A DNA stretch of 64,000 bases from Moringa oleifera (GCA_021397835.1 JAJFZO010000575.1:4655001-4719000); one strand, 5' to 3'. Numbered from the stretch's first letter, positions 12,010 through 25,069 are shown. Notes: generated by a model not told the origin, from the sequence alone. A program made the numbers and translations.

Positions 12010-13710
12010 TGCAATCAATTACAGGAGATTGAATACCACCATAGGAAGCCTTATGGGCTGTTTGTATCATAGAAGAGAGATGATCCTAGGTGTTTTGGCA
12101 ACCATCTTGAGAGAATGAGGGGATGAGGGCTGCAATATTGTCCTACTTGGCAGTTTTTTTAAGCACTTTTAGCATCCTTAAACAAAAGATGTTATCTTTT
12201 CAGATATAATTCATCAGGTTGGATCAGCTCTTCCTTTTCTACTTTCACTCAGTTGCATTCCGTTTTTTTTTTTTTTTTCACTAGAGAAAACTTCAAAACC
12301 TGTTTTGCTTGATTGGTAGAAACCCTAGAATGCTTGGTTCTATTTCTTGGTTAATAAGAATGAGCTTTGGGCATCCATTTTGTTGAAGGTCAGCTATGAG
12401 AACTGCATGTTCTTATGGCTATGATATACAATTCCAGGGATACAATTTGTGTTCAGACACAAAGTAAATCAACAGAGACTATAAATTGTGAACAGTGGCA
12501 CTCAGATCAACTGAACTAAATATATTTCCCCTGCAACTACTTTTGTGCAGAAAATCCATGACAAAGTGGATGCTTCACTTTCTTTTCTTTTCTTTTTTGC
12601 CTTTTTTTTTTTGTGGTGCATTTGACACTTTTTTTGGATAAATTAAAATTCTTTGTTAAGCTGGGTTTTTTTTTTAAAAGAAAATTATAATTTATTATAT
12701 AAATAAAATTTAACAATTTACTTTATTATGTCATTTATTAATATCTCTTTTAAATATCAACAAAATTCAAATTAAAAAAAAAAAGAGGTTTCCTCTAAAG
12801 AGATAATTCTCTCATGAAATAGGATCATTGAAAACTTTAATGGAATGGGCAACAGAATTGTTTATTAAGTCAATCATGCTTTTTCATTAATTAGTGGCCT
12901 TGGCTGTCTTGGGCCTGTCTCATTGAAATGGTTCAGAATGTTCTATATGGGGGGAAATATACTCAGGCGATTAAGGATTGACAACACCTCATTATGTCAA
13001 AAACACGTCCCTAATGTGTTCTCTCACTGATAAAAATCATTTGAGGCTCTGCTTTCTCTAGGAAACTATTACCTATAAATGCTAAAGAACCCCAAAAAAA
13101 AAAAGAGACAAAACTTGGAGAAAATGCATTGAGCTCATTGGCCATGATTGAGAGAGAATCATATATGCCAAATCCCTGACCTGAAACTGTATGGCTTGCT
13201 TCTTTCTTCCAGGAATATCAACAACCTTCTTCATCTCCTGTAATGCTTCCAGCACTTCTGCAAAGCTGTCCCATAAACAGGGCTCTGCCGGATTCCAGAG
13301 CTTGAACCACCTCTGGGTTTACTGTCAACTATCATTTGCTTCCCAGTACCCTTTAGATCCCAATGCTAGTTATGTTTACAGTAACACTAAGACAACTTCA
13401 GCCACTGGCTTGTCTGCAAACTCGAAAGAGTGCAGAAGAGAAGAAAACCAGAAAGACAGACAGGCTGAACGTACCCATCTGCAGCAAAAGTCATCTTCTT
13501 TGCTTTATCTTGCCATCTGAAACACTTGCAAATAAATACCCTCGTCACAAGAACAACAAAGCTATTAAAATCAGTGTACGAATGCCTGTCAACAATTTAT
13601 TCAAGTACGTTCTTGCTTTCCAAACATCCATAACGAATTTTTTTCAATAATATTTTTGTTACCACCACCTGTACTAGAAGAAGCTAAGCATTCAAGCATA
13701 AAATCCAAGT
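12010..13710. other. Spacer between convergent genes, with an unexplained open stretch at 13.2-13.4 kb
   Basis: The first part is 3' flank of the helical-repeat gene, with T-rich runs and AT-rich DNA around 12600-12800. From about 13190 to 13520 base composition is balanced and several frames stay open on both strands. The minus strand can be read as SFAEVLEALQEMKKVVDIPG or, in other frames, as different peptides. I could not link any of these to a family or to neighbouring exons. Confidence 0.4.
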
Positions 13711-14601
13711 CTATAAAGCTGAAATATCTCTCTTTATGCTCTCTATGACAGTATCTTTATTGCCATGGAGCGCTGCAGTAACTGCGAGCCTTAGCTGGCC
13801 ATGGTTAACTGAAATGTTTGCTGCCAGAACTTGAGCCCCGTGCTTTTGGAAGACCCGAAAGATTTCTGCCACCAAGTTATGGCGATTTGTTGATTCAATC
13901 CCGAAGAAGGCAACATTGCCGGAGAATGTGACACTGATTGAGGAATTCTGGTTAGTATACGTAGATATCTTTCCTTTTGCCTCCTTTGATTTTGAGGAAT
14001 TCTTTAGCTCCTCCAGCCTTCTTATCTCCTTTTTAAGATATCTAATGTATGCAATCGTTTCGCTCACAGTCTTCTCTCTGGTAGCCTTACGGAAAGTAGA
14101 AAGAACAAACCAAGAAAATTACTACAAGCGAAGGAAAGAAAACCGCATATATGATCACGTTTCTGAGGGAAAGAATTACTGGAACAAATGCAAAAAATAG
14201 TGTTTGGTCGACCAGAAAATCAAATGGTGACCGTGACTGTCAATGAAAAGAGCATGAAACAGAAATTGATGAAAGAGAACCTTAACCTTAGGGAGAACAT
14301 TGGGGACCATAGATCGAAGAACGGCATAACTCTCAGTCATCTTCTCTCTCTTGTCTTTCGCCTTATGCAAATTCTCTACGTGACCTCCTTTAGCTTCCAT
14401 GGATAAGCGTCGTTTCCTCGAGCTCATACCATCTTCTTCAATGGCAGTAGTTCCCTCATCTGGAGGTAACAGTTCTGACAATGGCGGTATAACTTTGTCA
14501 CTGTAACCCTCCATGATAGTCAACAGCAATCTACTTACCTCCCTGTCCTTCTCTTCTCGCTCTTGCTCGTCTTCTGCTTTTTGTTCATGCTCCATAATCA
14601 C
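13711..14601 (-). CDS. Atypical bHLH transcription factor with C-terminal ACT-like region
   Basis: The two exons are 14287-14601 and 13711-14085 (-), joined in phase 0, giving 229 residues from the ATG at 14601 (a second ATG lies at 14595). The N-terminal part is acidic and helical. A basic helix-loop-helix domain spans about residues 74-138: helix 1 is KMTESYAVLRSMVPN, the loop crosses the splice junction (VLPKATREKT), and helix 2 is VSETIAYIRYLKKEIRRLEE. The basic segment reads HVENLHKAKDKREK, so the His-Glu-Arg triad that reads the E-box is broken and the invariant Glu is absent. Residues from about 155 to the end (beginning ISVTFSGNVAFFGI) look like the ACT-like dimerisation fold common at bHLH C termini. 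By family knowledge it should be a nuclear dimerising regulator. Weak or absent E-box binding is my inference. I cannot assign an orthologue. Confidence 0.85.
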
Positions 14602-15197
14602 TCTTTATATACCAAAAACCCTTTCTCGTTTCCTTGCATGTGTTTCCCTTATGAAAATTGTTTTAGAGTACACAGAGTGGAGATTTTCGTGAAGCGGCTA
14701 AGTGAGGATGTGTTGTCTGTGCACGCTAAAAACCAATCATTAAGTTTTGATTCTCTTTATTCTTGCTTCTTCTTTCGCGTCTGTTCGTTCTGCAAGTACT
14801 TGTTGCTTACCCTAGTAACCCTACCCATCATTTGCAGGACCAGCGTAATCATTATGAAGATTAGATGGTTTTACCACTATTTACCTGTTTGTTTCTTCGT
14901 AAAAATGGAGAGAAAAAGGCTATATATGTTGCATGTGTTGAGCAGGTGGGCTTAATTGGCTATAAACCAGAAAGTAACATCAGTACGACAATTGATCTTA
15001 ACATTTTCAGGGCAAGCTGAGGAATGAGTTAAGCCTTGACCAAGACACCCAGACAGACCCAATTCATCCCAAATCACTAAATATTTCGAAGGGATTAAGA
15101 AACAAAAGAATAACGGAACATAGAGAATCAAAGCCTTAGTACCCAAGAGAGGACCCATACATTACAGTGGAAAAGGTTACTCATGTAAGCCGTCCTA
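14602..15197. other. Spacer between bHLH and CASP-like gene 1
   Basis: The left part should be the bHLH promoter, and the right part the 3' UTR of the minus-strand CASP-like gene. The block from about 15160 resembles the 3' flank of the second CASP-like copy near 18650, so the duplication includes it. No other gene was seen. Confidence 0.5.
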
Positions 15198-15870
15198 CTA
15201 GGAGATCTTGTGTGAGGTCAAAAGAGCCAAGACAACCAGCCAGAGAAATGCTATTGCAGCTAACAGAGACAAGGCCACCGCAGCTCCGATTTTGCGGCAG
15301 AACTGCCCGAAAACATTGCAGACCTTGTTCCACTGAATGCTGGAGTTCCCTTGGTAGCCCATGAGGCCTGTGGCACCAGCAACTCCACTGCTGGACAACT
15401 GCAACGCTGCCATTAACAGATCAAGCACGGTAACCATCAGCACCAAGCCCTTGTTTCTCCCCCTGGTTGCGATCAGGAGAAGCAGAGAGATGCCGGCGTG
15501 TGCACACCCTATGGCGTTTGACAACGTCGATTTCCTGAGTAGCCAGAGAACGATGTCTACTTCGTTGAAGTTCTTACCTATAAGACTGAAGAGAAGAAGA
15601 GATCAGAGAGAAGAAGATGAGAGCTTACACAAAAACAGACAGGTAACTGGACTTGGCAGTGACAGGAATGTTGACAGGAGGCAAGCTGTCGATGATCTTA
15701 ATGGACGCGATCTTGGTTTGCTTGTTAACCCCAATCATTACAGCAGCTATCAAAGTTAGCAGCAAAGCCAAAACCCTCAGAACTAACCGCCAAACATTAT
15801 TCAGTTTGCCTTGGCTTCCACTTCCGCTCTCCATTCCGCTGAAGCCGGCCTTCTTCTGTTGCGTCTCCAT
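15198..15870 (-). CDS. CASP-like protein, copy 1 (CASPL1 group)
   Basis: Exons are 15629-15870 and 15198-15534 (-), giving 192 residues. The start was set at 15870 (METQQKK) to match copy 2; an ATG two codons upstream (15876) is possible. Four hydrophobic segments are visible: LVLRVLALLLTLIAAVMIG, about 85-103, about 111-133 and about 165-185. The conserved TM1 Arg (R32) and TM3 Asp (D119) of the CASP/MARVEL-like family are present. The QGNSSIQWNKVCNVFGQFC loop before TM4 is typical of CASPL1 members. CASP-like proteins are plasma-membrane scaffolds; the Casparian-strip CASPs organise lignin deposition, but most CASPLs have no known role. At the exon junction this copy reads FVKSTLSN where copy 2 has FVYSTVSN, so a Lys enters the start of TM2, which is unusual for a membrane helix. 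Confidence 0.85.
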
Positions 15871-18678
15871 CTTCACAGAAACACACCCAAGAAGGCAAAA
15901 ACCCTAACCCAAAGACAGACAGAGAGAGAAGGAGACGGAGGAAGCTTAACATAGAGAGTATATGTTGATGAAAATATCGACGAAAAAGAAAAAAGGAAAG
16001 GAAAGCTGGCTTCAAATATTTTTGGCACTGGTAGGCGTTGAGGAGAGAAGTGCATGCCTGGAGGTGTCGACTAATGGAGAAGGCAAGGAAGAGGGTGAGT
16101 GACAAGTGGAGCTGGAGAGCGCAACAGAAGACTTCGCAAATATGTTGCGGTGAGATACAACATGTGACTAATTAACAAAATCGATCATTGGACTAGAAGG
16201 AGAGACATTCGCTTTAACACGGAAATGGCATGAAATAATGTCTCTGGCACCAAAAACCCAACTCTTCTGTGGTATCTAATTTCCTTGTCTCTGTTCACAA
16301 CTATTGATTTTGATCCTCTGTTGCTTCTGCTTTCCTATCAGCTTCCACCAACCGTCTCATTAATATCATTGCCACCTAATTTCCTATCAGTAATTGAAGC
16401 ATCCCATTTGAAGCCACCCCTAATGAGTTTCAAAAATAATAATAAAAAAAAAGAATCATATTTGAATGATAAAGACGAAATCAAATCAAATTTTTATGTT
16501 GGTGTTTTCATAATAATTTTTTGAAAAAAAATATTAAAATAAGTTTTGAATTATGTATCTCTTTTAATATTTTAAAAAATCGATTTTGGGTCAGTTGTAG
16601 ATTTATCGTTTTAATTTAGTTGAATCGGGATTACGTAGAAAAATTTAATAGTTTAATATCTTTAAATTAATTAAAAAATTATATGATAAATTTTGGATTT
16701 AATTTTTCAATATATAATTCTTTATATTATCATCACAGATAATTATTTAATTTTATTAGGTATCAAAATATTTTTAAGGATTCTAAACTATAAAAATTTT
16801 AAAAAATTCATAAAAACTTAAGAGTGAAAAATTATTCAAATTTAAAATATACTCAAAATAAAATGTATAATTTGTTGGAGTTATTTTTACTTTTACTCAA
16901 ATTGATATATCATAATTTAAATTAAAAATATGTATAATTTAATTTGTTTAATATTTATTCTAAATTCTTATTTTTATGTAATTATTACTATAAATAATTT
17001 TAATGTATTTAATATAACAATTAATGAATTAGTTGGAGGTCGGCCATACTTGTTTTTTCCATAATATAAAAATTGTGGTCACTTCATAATCGACTAATTA
17101 ATGAAGTTCATATTGTACAGTAATCACGTTTTTATTATATGATATGATCTTTAACTTCAAATTAATCATTTCCATTGACAATATGTAAAAGCTGACTTTA
17201 TTTATAAAAAAAAAAATGACAAAGTGTTTTTTCGGTATCTAAAAAATTTAAATTTTTTAAGGATAATTTAAATATTTAAATAAAAAATTATTGTGTAAAA
17301 TTTTAAATTTAAATAATTTTTTAAGAACTTAAAAACAAATATTGATTTCACCCATATTTCATATGTAAAATTAGTTCATTTAAAATTACAAGGTTTTGAA
17401 TGAAAAACATCAAAAGTATAAAGTTTTTATATATGTATTTATCTTTAAATATATGTTTTATTATTTTTTTCACGATTCAATAAATATTAAGGTAAATATA
17501 ATTTAAAATTTTAAGTTTTATTTTTTTGCAATCAAATCTTAACTTTTAAAATATATCTTAGCAAACTCTAGTCTATTTAAATTGAATCTTAACTTAAAAT
17601 AGTTATAAAAAATTAATTATATTTTTATTATTAAAATGACTAAAAACTACTCAAACAAATTCTGTACTTTTTAAATTTAAAAAATTTTCAACTAACTAAC
17701 CACTTGTTATGAATTTTTTAATTTTTAATAATATATATTTTTTAAAAAAATATTTACTGTACTTAAAAACTTTTGAGTTTTTTTACAACGTTAGTTGAAA
17801 TATTTTTTTTTATATATATGAAAAATTATAAGTTAAAATTTATTATAAAATATCTATAATTTAAATGTTTTTTAAAAAAATTAATTTAAATAAAATTAAA
17901 ATTTATTTGAATACATTTTAAAAATAAAAATGTGGTTGATGGGAAAAGAATAAAACTTAAGATTTAAAATGATATTTATCTTAAATTTTATTTTTAGCAT
18001 TTATATCAATTCAAATATAATGAATAAATGTTAGTTTTTATTTAATATTGTATTAAATGAGTGTTTTATATGCATGGTTGTTATTCTTATAACTTTCACA
18101 GAATTAATTGTCCTATAGGCAAAATAAATAATATATATAAGTTTATTAATTAAATGAATTTGATAGGTATCACTTCATAGGTTTTTTTTTTTCTTCAATT
18201 AAGAGGCCAAACAAAAAAATACTAGACCAAGCCTACCAACATTTTACAACCAAAAATAAGGCTTTTCGAAATTATTCTTAGTCTATAGCTGGAAAGTCAT
18301 CAGCATAAATTCATCTTGTGCCGTAGGTTTGGTTGTAACGATCTTTAAAAGAAAAAAAAAAATAATCGAATATTAATTATTATGTAATATTTTTTTCTGA
18401 AATTAAGACTACCAAAATTAAATTAAGCAACAAGGGATCCTCATGGTACCATGTAAATTTTCAAGTAAGTCACTTTGTCTACTTTTGTTCTTATTGTTCA
18501 AATTGATGGTATTGTTAATTATCACATTTTAATTTTAATTTTAATTTTTTTTTCATATTTATTATATACAAAAATATTATCTGTTTAATTGGAAGGATAG
18601 GTAGCATTGCTGCCAAATCTTTTTAAGTACCCAAAGAGTGGAAATACATCACAGTGGAAAAGGCTCATGTAAGCCGTC
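15871..18678. other. Promoter of CASP-like copy 1, then about 2.2 kb of AT-rich spacer
   Basis: Up to about 16135 the sequence matches the upstream flank of CASP-like copy 2; the shared block includes GATATTTTTGGCACTGGTAG-like sequence and telo-box AACCCTAACCC near 15899-15910. From about 16430 to 18620 the DNA is extremely AT-rich with many homopolymer runs, and I see no gene or clear transposon ends. Confidence 0.55.
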
Positions 18679-19348
18679 CTACTTGAAGATCTTGTGTGAG
18701 GTCAAAAGAGCTAAGACAACCAGCAAGAGAAATGCTATTGCAGCTAAGAGAGACAAGGCCACCGCAGCTCCGATTTTGCCGCAGAACTGCCCAAAAACAC
18801 TGCAGACCTTGTTCCACTGGACGTGGGAGTTCCCTTGGTAGCCCATGAGGCCAATGGCACCGGCAGCTCCACTGCTAGAGAACAGCAACGCCGCCATTAA
18901 CAGATCAAGCACGGTAACCATCAGCACCAACCCCTTGTTTCTGCCCCTAGTTGCCATCAGGAGAAGCAGAGAGATGCCCGCGTGTGCACACGCTACCGCG
19001 TTTGACACCGTAGAGTACCTGCAGTAGCGACAGATCGATGTCTACATCGAAGTTCTTACGTACTAGACTGAAGAGGAAAAGAGATCAGAGAGAAGAAGAT
19101 GGAGCTTACACAAAGGCAGACAGGTAACTAGACTTGGCAGTGACCGGAATGTTGACAGGAGGCAAGCTGTCGATGATCTTAATGGATGCGATCGTGGTTT
19201 GCTTGTTAACCCCAATCATTACAGCAGCTGTCAAAGTTAGCAGCAAAGCCAGAGCCCTTAGGACCAACCCCCAAACATTATTCAGTTTGCCTTTGATTCC
19301 ACTTTCGCTCTCCATCTCGCTGAAGCCGGCCTTCTGCTGCGTCTCCAT
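18679..19348 (-). CDS. CASP-like protein, copy 2 (CASPL1 group)
   Basis: Exons are 19110-19348 and 18679-19018 (-), giving 192 residues. This is a recent duplicate of copy 1, with the same exon structure, intron phase and most residues. Four membrane segments are present, with Arg31 in TM1 and Asp118 in TM3, the paired charged residues that mark the CASP family. The junction reads SAFVYSTVSNAVACAHAG, matching the usual aromatic start of TM2, so this copy is the more canonical. The C terminus ends SHKIFK, one residue longer than copy 1. It is probably a plasma-membrane scaffold; tissue and partner cannot be read from sequence. It forms a cluster with copy 1 and with the opposite-strand gene at 24222. 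From memory, a CASPL1D/1E cluster also exists in Arabidopsis (At4g15610-At4g15630). Confidence 0.9.
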
Positions 19349-22300
19349 CCCGCTGAAGTCTAGAACCCTAACCCAAACACAGACTGAGAGAGGAGAAGGA
19401 GAGGGAGAGAAAGGGCTATGGAGGAAGCTTAACTAGCTTAGGGAGTACATATTGATCATGAGAACATGCTTAAATAGACGAAAAAGGAAAGTAACGGAAA
19501 AGGAAAAGAAAAAATAAAAGGAAATTAAGGAAAGGGTTCCGATATTTTTGGCACTGGTAGGCGTTGAGAAGAGAAGTGCATGCCCTGATGTGTCAATTAA
19601 TGGAGTCGGCAAGGAAGTGGGTGAGTCACTAGTGGAGCTCGCTGGAGACTGGGAGCACCGCAGAACACTTGATAAATGTCCCGAGGTGAGAAAGCCAGAC
19701 CGCAGCCAAACTCGAAGCTAACGAGCCAGCTAGACCGTCATTAATATTTGCAAGTATATTATAAATTATCATTTTTTTTAATTACTGCCTTGCATTCCAA
19801 ACCTTCTGCTGAACACAATGAGTCATTAAATTTTGTGTCATTACCAAAAAATATATATTTTTATTTTTTAAATATTAATATATTTAATAAATTAAATAAT
19901 TATTATATTTTTATATTTTTTATTTGTATAATAAATAAAAATAATTTTAAAGTATAAATAAGCATTTAAATCTATATATAAAAAGAGTTATGGATGGGGA
20001 ATCATCACACCTTGCATGCAGGCCTCATACATAATTGATAATCATTTTATATTTGAAATATTTAATTTAAAACATTAATTTGTTTTTAAAAAATTATATT
20101 TACATTTTTTTAAAACAAGATGTTCTTATTGCAGTCTAAACATGCAACAATTTTGTTATCAAATGAATTTATATTAGGTTTTCCAAAAAAAATTAAAAAA
20201 TGGTTTTGATTATAATATAAATAAAAAATATATTAAAACATCTATTAATATTATAAAATTACCAAATCTCTCATAATTTTTTTCAAAATTTAACAACAGT
20301 TCTAATGGACAAAGGATTTATCTTGAACTATTAATAATAACACAAAATTTATAAATTCTCCAATCATTTAGTAATATATATCTAGATTTTGTTAATACAT
20401 ATATGCATCTTTAAAAAAAAAATCAAAATCCTCCCAAGCTGTGTCTTTGATTAATTTTAAATAGATTATTACATGTGTCAAATTAATAAAATCAGCGACT
20501 AGGATTTATTTATTTATTTTTATATTATTATTTTAAATTTTAAAAATATTTTTTAAAATTTATAAATTGAATACCAACACAGATTAAAAAAAAAAAGGAA
20601 GAAAACTTGTGTTCATGTGCATATAATCAGTCAATGTAATTAAAGCATTGGTAGTGTTGCTTTTTTTGACATATACAGTCTCCAATTCCAAGGCAAGCCA
20701 GCCAATGATCACGACCGTATGTGCTTATTTTCAGCCTCAAAAATTGTTGTCATCAATGGTGCGTGATTAATGATATGAAATAGAAATGTGGTCCTTTCTA
20801 GGCCACATGCACCTTAACTTCATCACCCTCTACCATTATTTTGCCTCCAAGCAATAAATATCATAAATAATTTTTCTTCATTTAAAGTGTTCAAATTATA
20901 TTACCAAACAATTTATAAAATTATAAAATATTATATTTATGGTATATTATAATTTTATTTTTAATTTTTATCATGAATTTTAATACGTTTTTAAACAAAT
21001 ATACAATAAATGAAAATTTGAATTATATTAAAAAATTTAAATATGAAAGATATTCAAATTGAAAATTTTGTACTATAAATTTTGATTTTAAATTTTTTAT
21101 GAATATACAGAGTTACTTAAGTAATCATCATAAATTTTTTAATTTTTTTAATATTAAAATATTTTTTAAAAACTTTAATTATTAAAAATTTAAAAATAAC
21201 ATATAAATTAAAAATTATTCAAAATTAAGGGGTTGACTCAAAATATATTTTTATTTAAATTATTTTTTAAATATCTTAATAACAAAAATATAATTAGTTT
21301 TTTGTAATAATTTTAATCAAAATTTATTTAAATATGTTTTAAAAGTTAAAAAAATAAATTTTAAAATGATGTCTATCTCATTTTTAATTTTAACTCAATT
21401 ATAAAAAATAATATGTGATATTTTTTTATAATATTTAATATAATAAATTAAAAAATTAATTCATTGGATGATTTTTGCAATTTTAATTATGGTTATCATC
21501 ATGGAACATTATGTTCATGGCACATTGTTATGTGGTACCTAGGACCGACCTTTTCGTAGGATCCAACTTCTACCATTTATAGGTTTTGCTATTATCAATA
21601 AAACGAGATCTTTATCTACTTATCAAATAAAAAATATTTATATTAATTAATAATAAATTAAAATTTTTATTTTTTAAAAAATATTTTATCTCTTAATAAT
21701 TTTAATCAAAATTTAATTTAATTTTTTTTACAAATCAAAATTTATTTGAATATGTTTTAAAATTTAAAAAAATATTTAAATTTTAATGTGATGTCTATCT
21801 TATTTTAAATATCTATTCATTTTTTAATAAAATATTTTTTCACACAAAAAAGGTTACTCTATCTAGCGGTATTTTTTCCTCATCGACTTCAAAGCTAACA
21901 TGTGATGATTTGATAAATAATTGATCAAGTTTAGTTCTTACAAGTCGAAATATTTAATTAAAAAATTAATTTGCTGAATGAAGTAAATTTTCGTGTATAA
22001 AGTCAAGATTTTCCTTTCTGTATATTTGATGCGATATTCTTTTAATAAAATAATTATATCGTATTGATATTTAATTTTATTTTAATAACCATGAACATCA
22101 TAATATTATGTCTAACATTATAAATATCATTCATTTTTTTTATATTTTAGTGTTATAAATTACAATAATCATTTCTTATGATTTTAAAATAAATTTATAA
22201 ACAATAAAGATTTAAGGTCAGTGTGTGTTATTTGACAACCTCTGTTTTTGAACAACTTATAATTTAAATATAATTCATATATTATCATGTTTTATTAATT

Positions 22301-24221
22301 TTTATAAATTATTTGAAAAATTGAGATATTATTTATATCCCAAGGTGTTGTGAATCCCAAGAAAAATAAATTAAAAATGAAATCCATCCATACCATAATT
22401 GAAGCTGGTCCAAAAATTTAAAAAAGAAAGGAATTTATCCTAAGGTTTGCATTCCACTAATTCCAAAATTGGGTTGCTGAAATATATCTGTTTAAATAAA
22501 AGAATAAATGAAATAATTAATAATGTGAACAGGTGGACGTAAGGACCAACCAATTAATGAAGGCAGCTGGCTGCACGTCCACGACAAGAAATGTATATAT
22601 AACATACAATAAAGTCGGCACTTCTTTGCCCTCAACAAGGAGACTTAATTAGCATTTGTCTTTGTATGATTAATTATGGTTAGGTAAGGCATTATGTAAC
22701 AATGTCTTATTCCTAATTGGGAATTAATTTGCAGGTGGTTGTAATGAAAACTTTGCATGCATGGCGAGGCCTCGGCACCAATAATTTATGAGTTTTTGTA
22801 AAATTAATATTTGTCTAAATTAGTGTATCTACACTGAAGGTAAATGGGCAAAAGCAAGATTAGCCTGATGAGATGAGTTGTGCTCTGTTCTGCTTTGATT
22901 TTCTTTTGAAAGAATTAATAGATTTATGGAGAGAGAGGAAGTGATTAGGTTTTGACTATGAGCATCAGACACTGGGGAGGTTGGAAAAGTATTAGGTAAA
23001 TGTCAATTTGCCCACTTCAATTGAAGATTAGATACCATTGGCAAACCCTTTCTTGCTATGTAATTCTTTCAATTCCAATTATACCCTTTCAATTAAAATA
23101 ATTGTTCTTCTATGTATCTTTTCTTCTTCGATAAGCATCAAACGACTAATTTCATGCGTATTCCTGGTCGTAATAATGATCAATATGACCACCTGGCCGA
23201 TAATCTTATTTTATAATTGGACAAAATTCAATATGCTTCCTATCATTCAACTCATAAGGATAAGATCTTTAATTATGACATCATAGAGATATTATAATAT
23301 TTTAGAATTATAAATCTCTGAAAGGTGATATTTATTGGTCAGAAAGAATAATTATTTTCATGTAATTAAATTCAATTCTTTTAGCTAAAAGATAATATGT
23401 TAGGTGGCAAGATTCTTTAGCTTGATTTGCCCCATAATATTATATTCAAGATTAATAACCCGTAAATTATTATGATTTAAAATATTTATATATTTAATTA
23501 ATGATATAATTCTTTCAAAATTTCAATAAACATCCATTTATAGATGAGACTTAAAGTTGGAATCTCTTAAAATCATCAAAATTAATTATTTTTTTACCTA
23601 AATATCTTGATTATTTTAAAAATATTGTTTATGTATCATCAAATTTTATATCAAGAGATAAACATGGTTGATGAAAAGAGAATTAGGCAGTCAAAGAGTA
23701 GCAAGGCCAAGGCAAAAGTGGCCTAGACAAATTGTAGCCTCCAATAATACAAAATGGTCAAAGAACAAGCAAAATTGTGTTCATACATTAAAGAATCATC
23801 GGCTAATTTTCTTGCGAGATCAAACAAAATCGGAATCCTGAATATAATAAGAAAGCATCCCCTAAGTGTGTGCTGGTTACAAACCATAGATTATAACAAA
23901 ATAAATCATCAATGATTTGATGTCATATCGTATCACAAAAAATGGTAAAAATAAGGTCAGGATATATACCCAAAGAACTTGTCAAAGTCCTCTAATCAAT
24001 GAGAACGCCTGTACCAATCTAACAAAAAAAACTGTAGAATTCAGTAGAAAATTTGGATTCAGATGGCGTGCAGGCAACTCTAACTTCATCGTTTTTAGAC
24101 TTATCTGTTCATATACCCTAAAAGCTTCCATACACATATATAAATTGATCATATTCATCCTTCTGCTTTCGCTAATTTTCTATCGTTGTCTAGTTGGTTA
24201 AAGCCAGAGAAAAGAAGAGTC
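19349..24221. other. About 4.9 kb AT-rich spacer between divergent CASP-like genes
   Basis: The first 350 bases are the promoter of CASP-like copy 2 and match the copy 1 promoter. From 19740 to about 22500 the DNA is extremely AT-rich. Slightly less AT-rich patches lie at 20640-20850 and 22550-22950. The last few hundred bases should be the promoter of the plus-strand CASP-like gene. No coding gene, RNA gene or intact transposon was recognised. Confidence 0.55.
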
Positions 24222-25069
24222 ATGGCGTCTACTGAGCCGGAATCCGCCAAGCCAGTTGCAGCTCCTCCTACTCCTCCTCCTCCTTCGTCTCCTTGTAGCA
24301 GCTGCTCTGCCCTCGATTTATCACTTCGGGTTCTACTGTTTGCAGCCGCTGTGACTTCTGTCGTGGTGATGGTCACTAGCAAGCAAACTGAGCTGGTTCC
24401 CACCCCAACGAATCCCCTAGGAGTTCCTACTCCGGCCAAATTCAATCACTCACCGGCTTTCATGTGAGTTATATATGTATGTGTATATATATATGGAGAG
24501 AGAGAGAGAGAGAGAGAGAGCAGACTGGTTGCATGCGCATGAAAACTACATAGCTGTGTATTTATTAAGGTCAGAAAGTGGGAAGTTGATAACTTCATCT
24601 TCATCTTCATCGTGCAGATACTTCGTAGCAGCATTATCTGTGGCAGGCCTTTACAGCATCGTTACCATACTCGCATCCCTCGCTGTCCTGTTGAATCCAG
24701 TTTTGTCCAAGAAGTTCTTGATCTACTTCGCCTTCTGGGATGTGGTAATCAATCATTCAGGCTTCATTCTCGTTCTCTTTAGCTGTAATTATATCCAGCA
24801 CTTAGTGTTGTAATAACTTATCTTCGTACAATTTCTATGCGCAGATAATGCTTGGAATTGTAGCGTCGGCAACAGGAACAGCAGGAGGTGTCGCATACAT
24901 CGGCTTGAAGGGCAACACGCACGTCCGCTGGACAAAGGTCTGTAACATCTACGACAAGTTCTGTCGACATGTAGGCAGCTCCGTTGCAGTGTCGTTGTTT
25001 GCTGCTGTCGTGCTTGTTTTCCTCTGCAAGCTCTCCATTATCTCCCTCTACAAGCGGATCCGTGACTAG
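24222..25069 (+). CDS. CASP-like protein, CASPL1D-type
   Basis: Three exons (24222-24463, 24618-24744, 24845-25069) give 197 residues. The cytosolic N terminus is Pro-rich ([14 protein letters not shown]) and includes CSSCS. TM1 is [20 protein letters not shown] with conserved Arg36, and TM2 starts at [17 protein letters not shown]3 follows [18 protein letters not shown] with conserved Asp122. The loop has [20 protein letters not shown], and TM4 is [18 protein letters not shown]. The loop motif G(L)KGN..V.W.KVC.....FC is shared with copies 1 and 2. The gene points away from them, separated by AT-rich DNA, and is clearly older than their duplication. By similarity it is closest to Arabidopsis CASPL1D1 (At4g15610, from memory), a predicted plasma-membrane scaffold protein. 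All membrane segments and both charged residues are intact. Confidence 0.92.
24496..24520. repeat. (GA)n microsatellite in intron 1 of the CASPL1D-like gene
   Basis: About 25 bases of alternating G and A follow a short TA run, inside the first intron. Confidence 0.95.

Noticed and set aside
15361..15907. Plus-strand ORFs (132 and 84 codons) over CASP-like copy 1, and their counterparts over copy 2
   Set aside because: They are antisense to the CASP-like exons, which have the family motifs and splice sites.
16430..18620. Possible MITE or other transposon in the AT-rich spacer
   Set aside because: I could find no terminal inverted repeats with flanking target duplications, only general AT richness.
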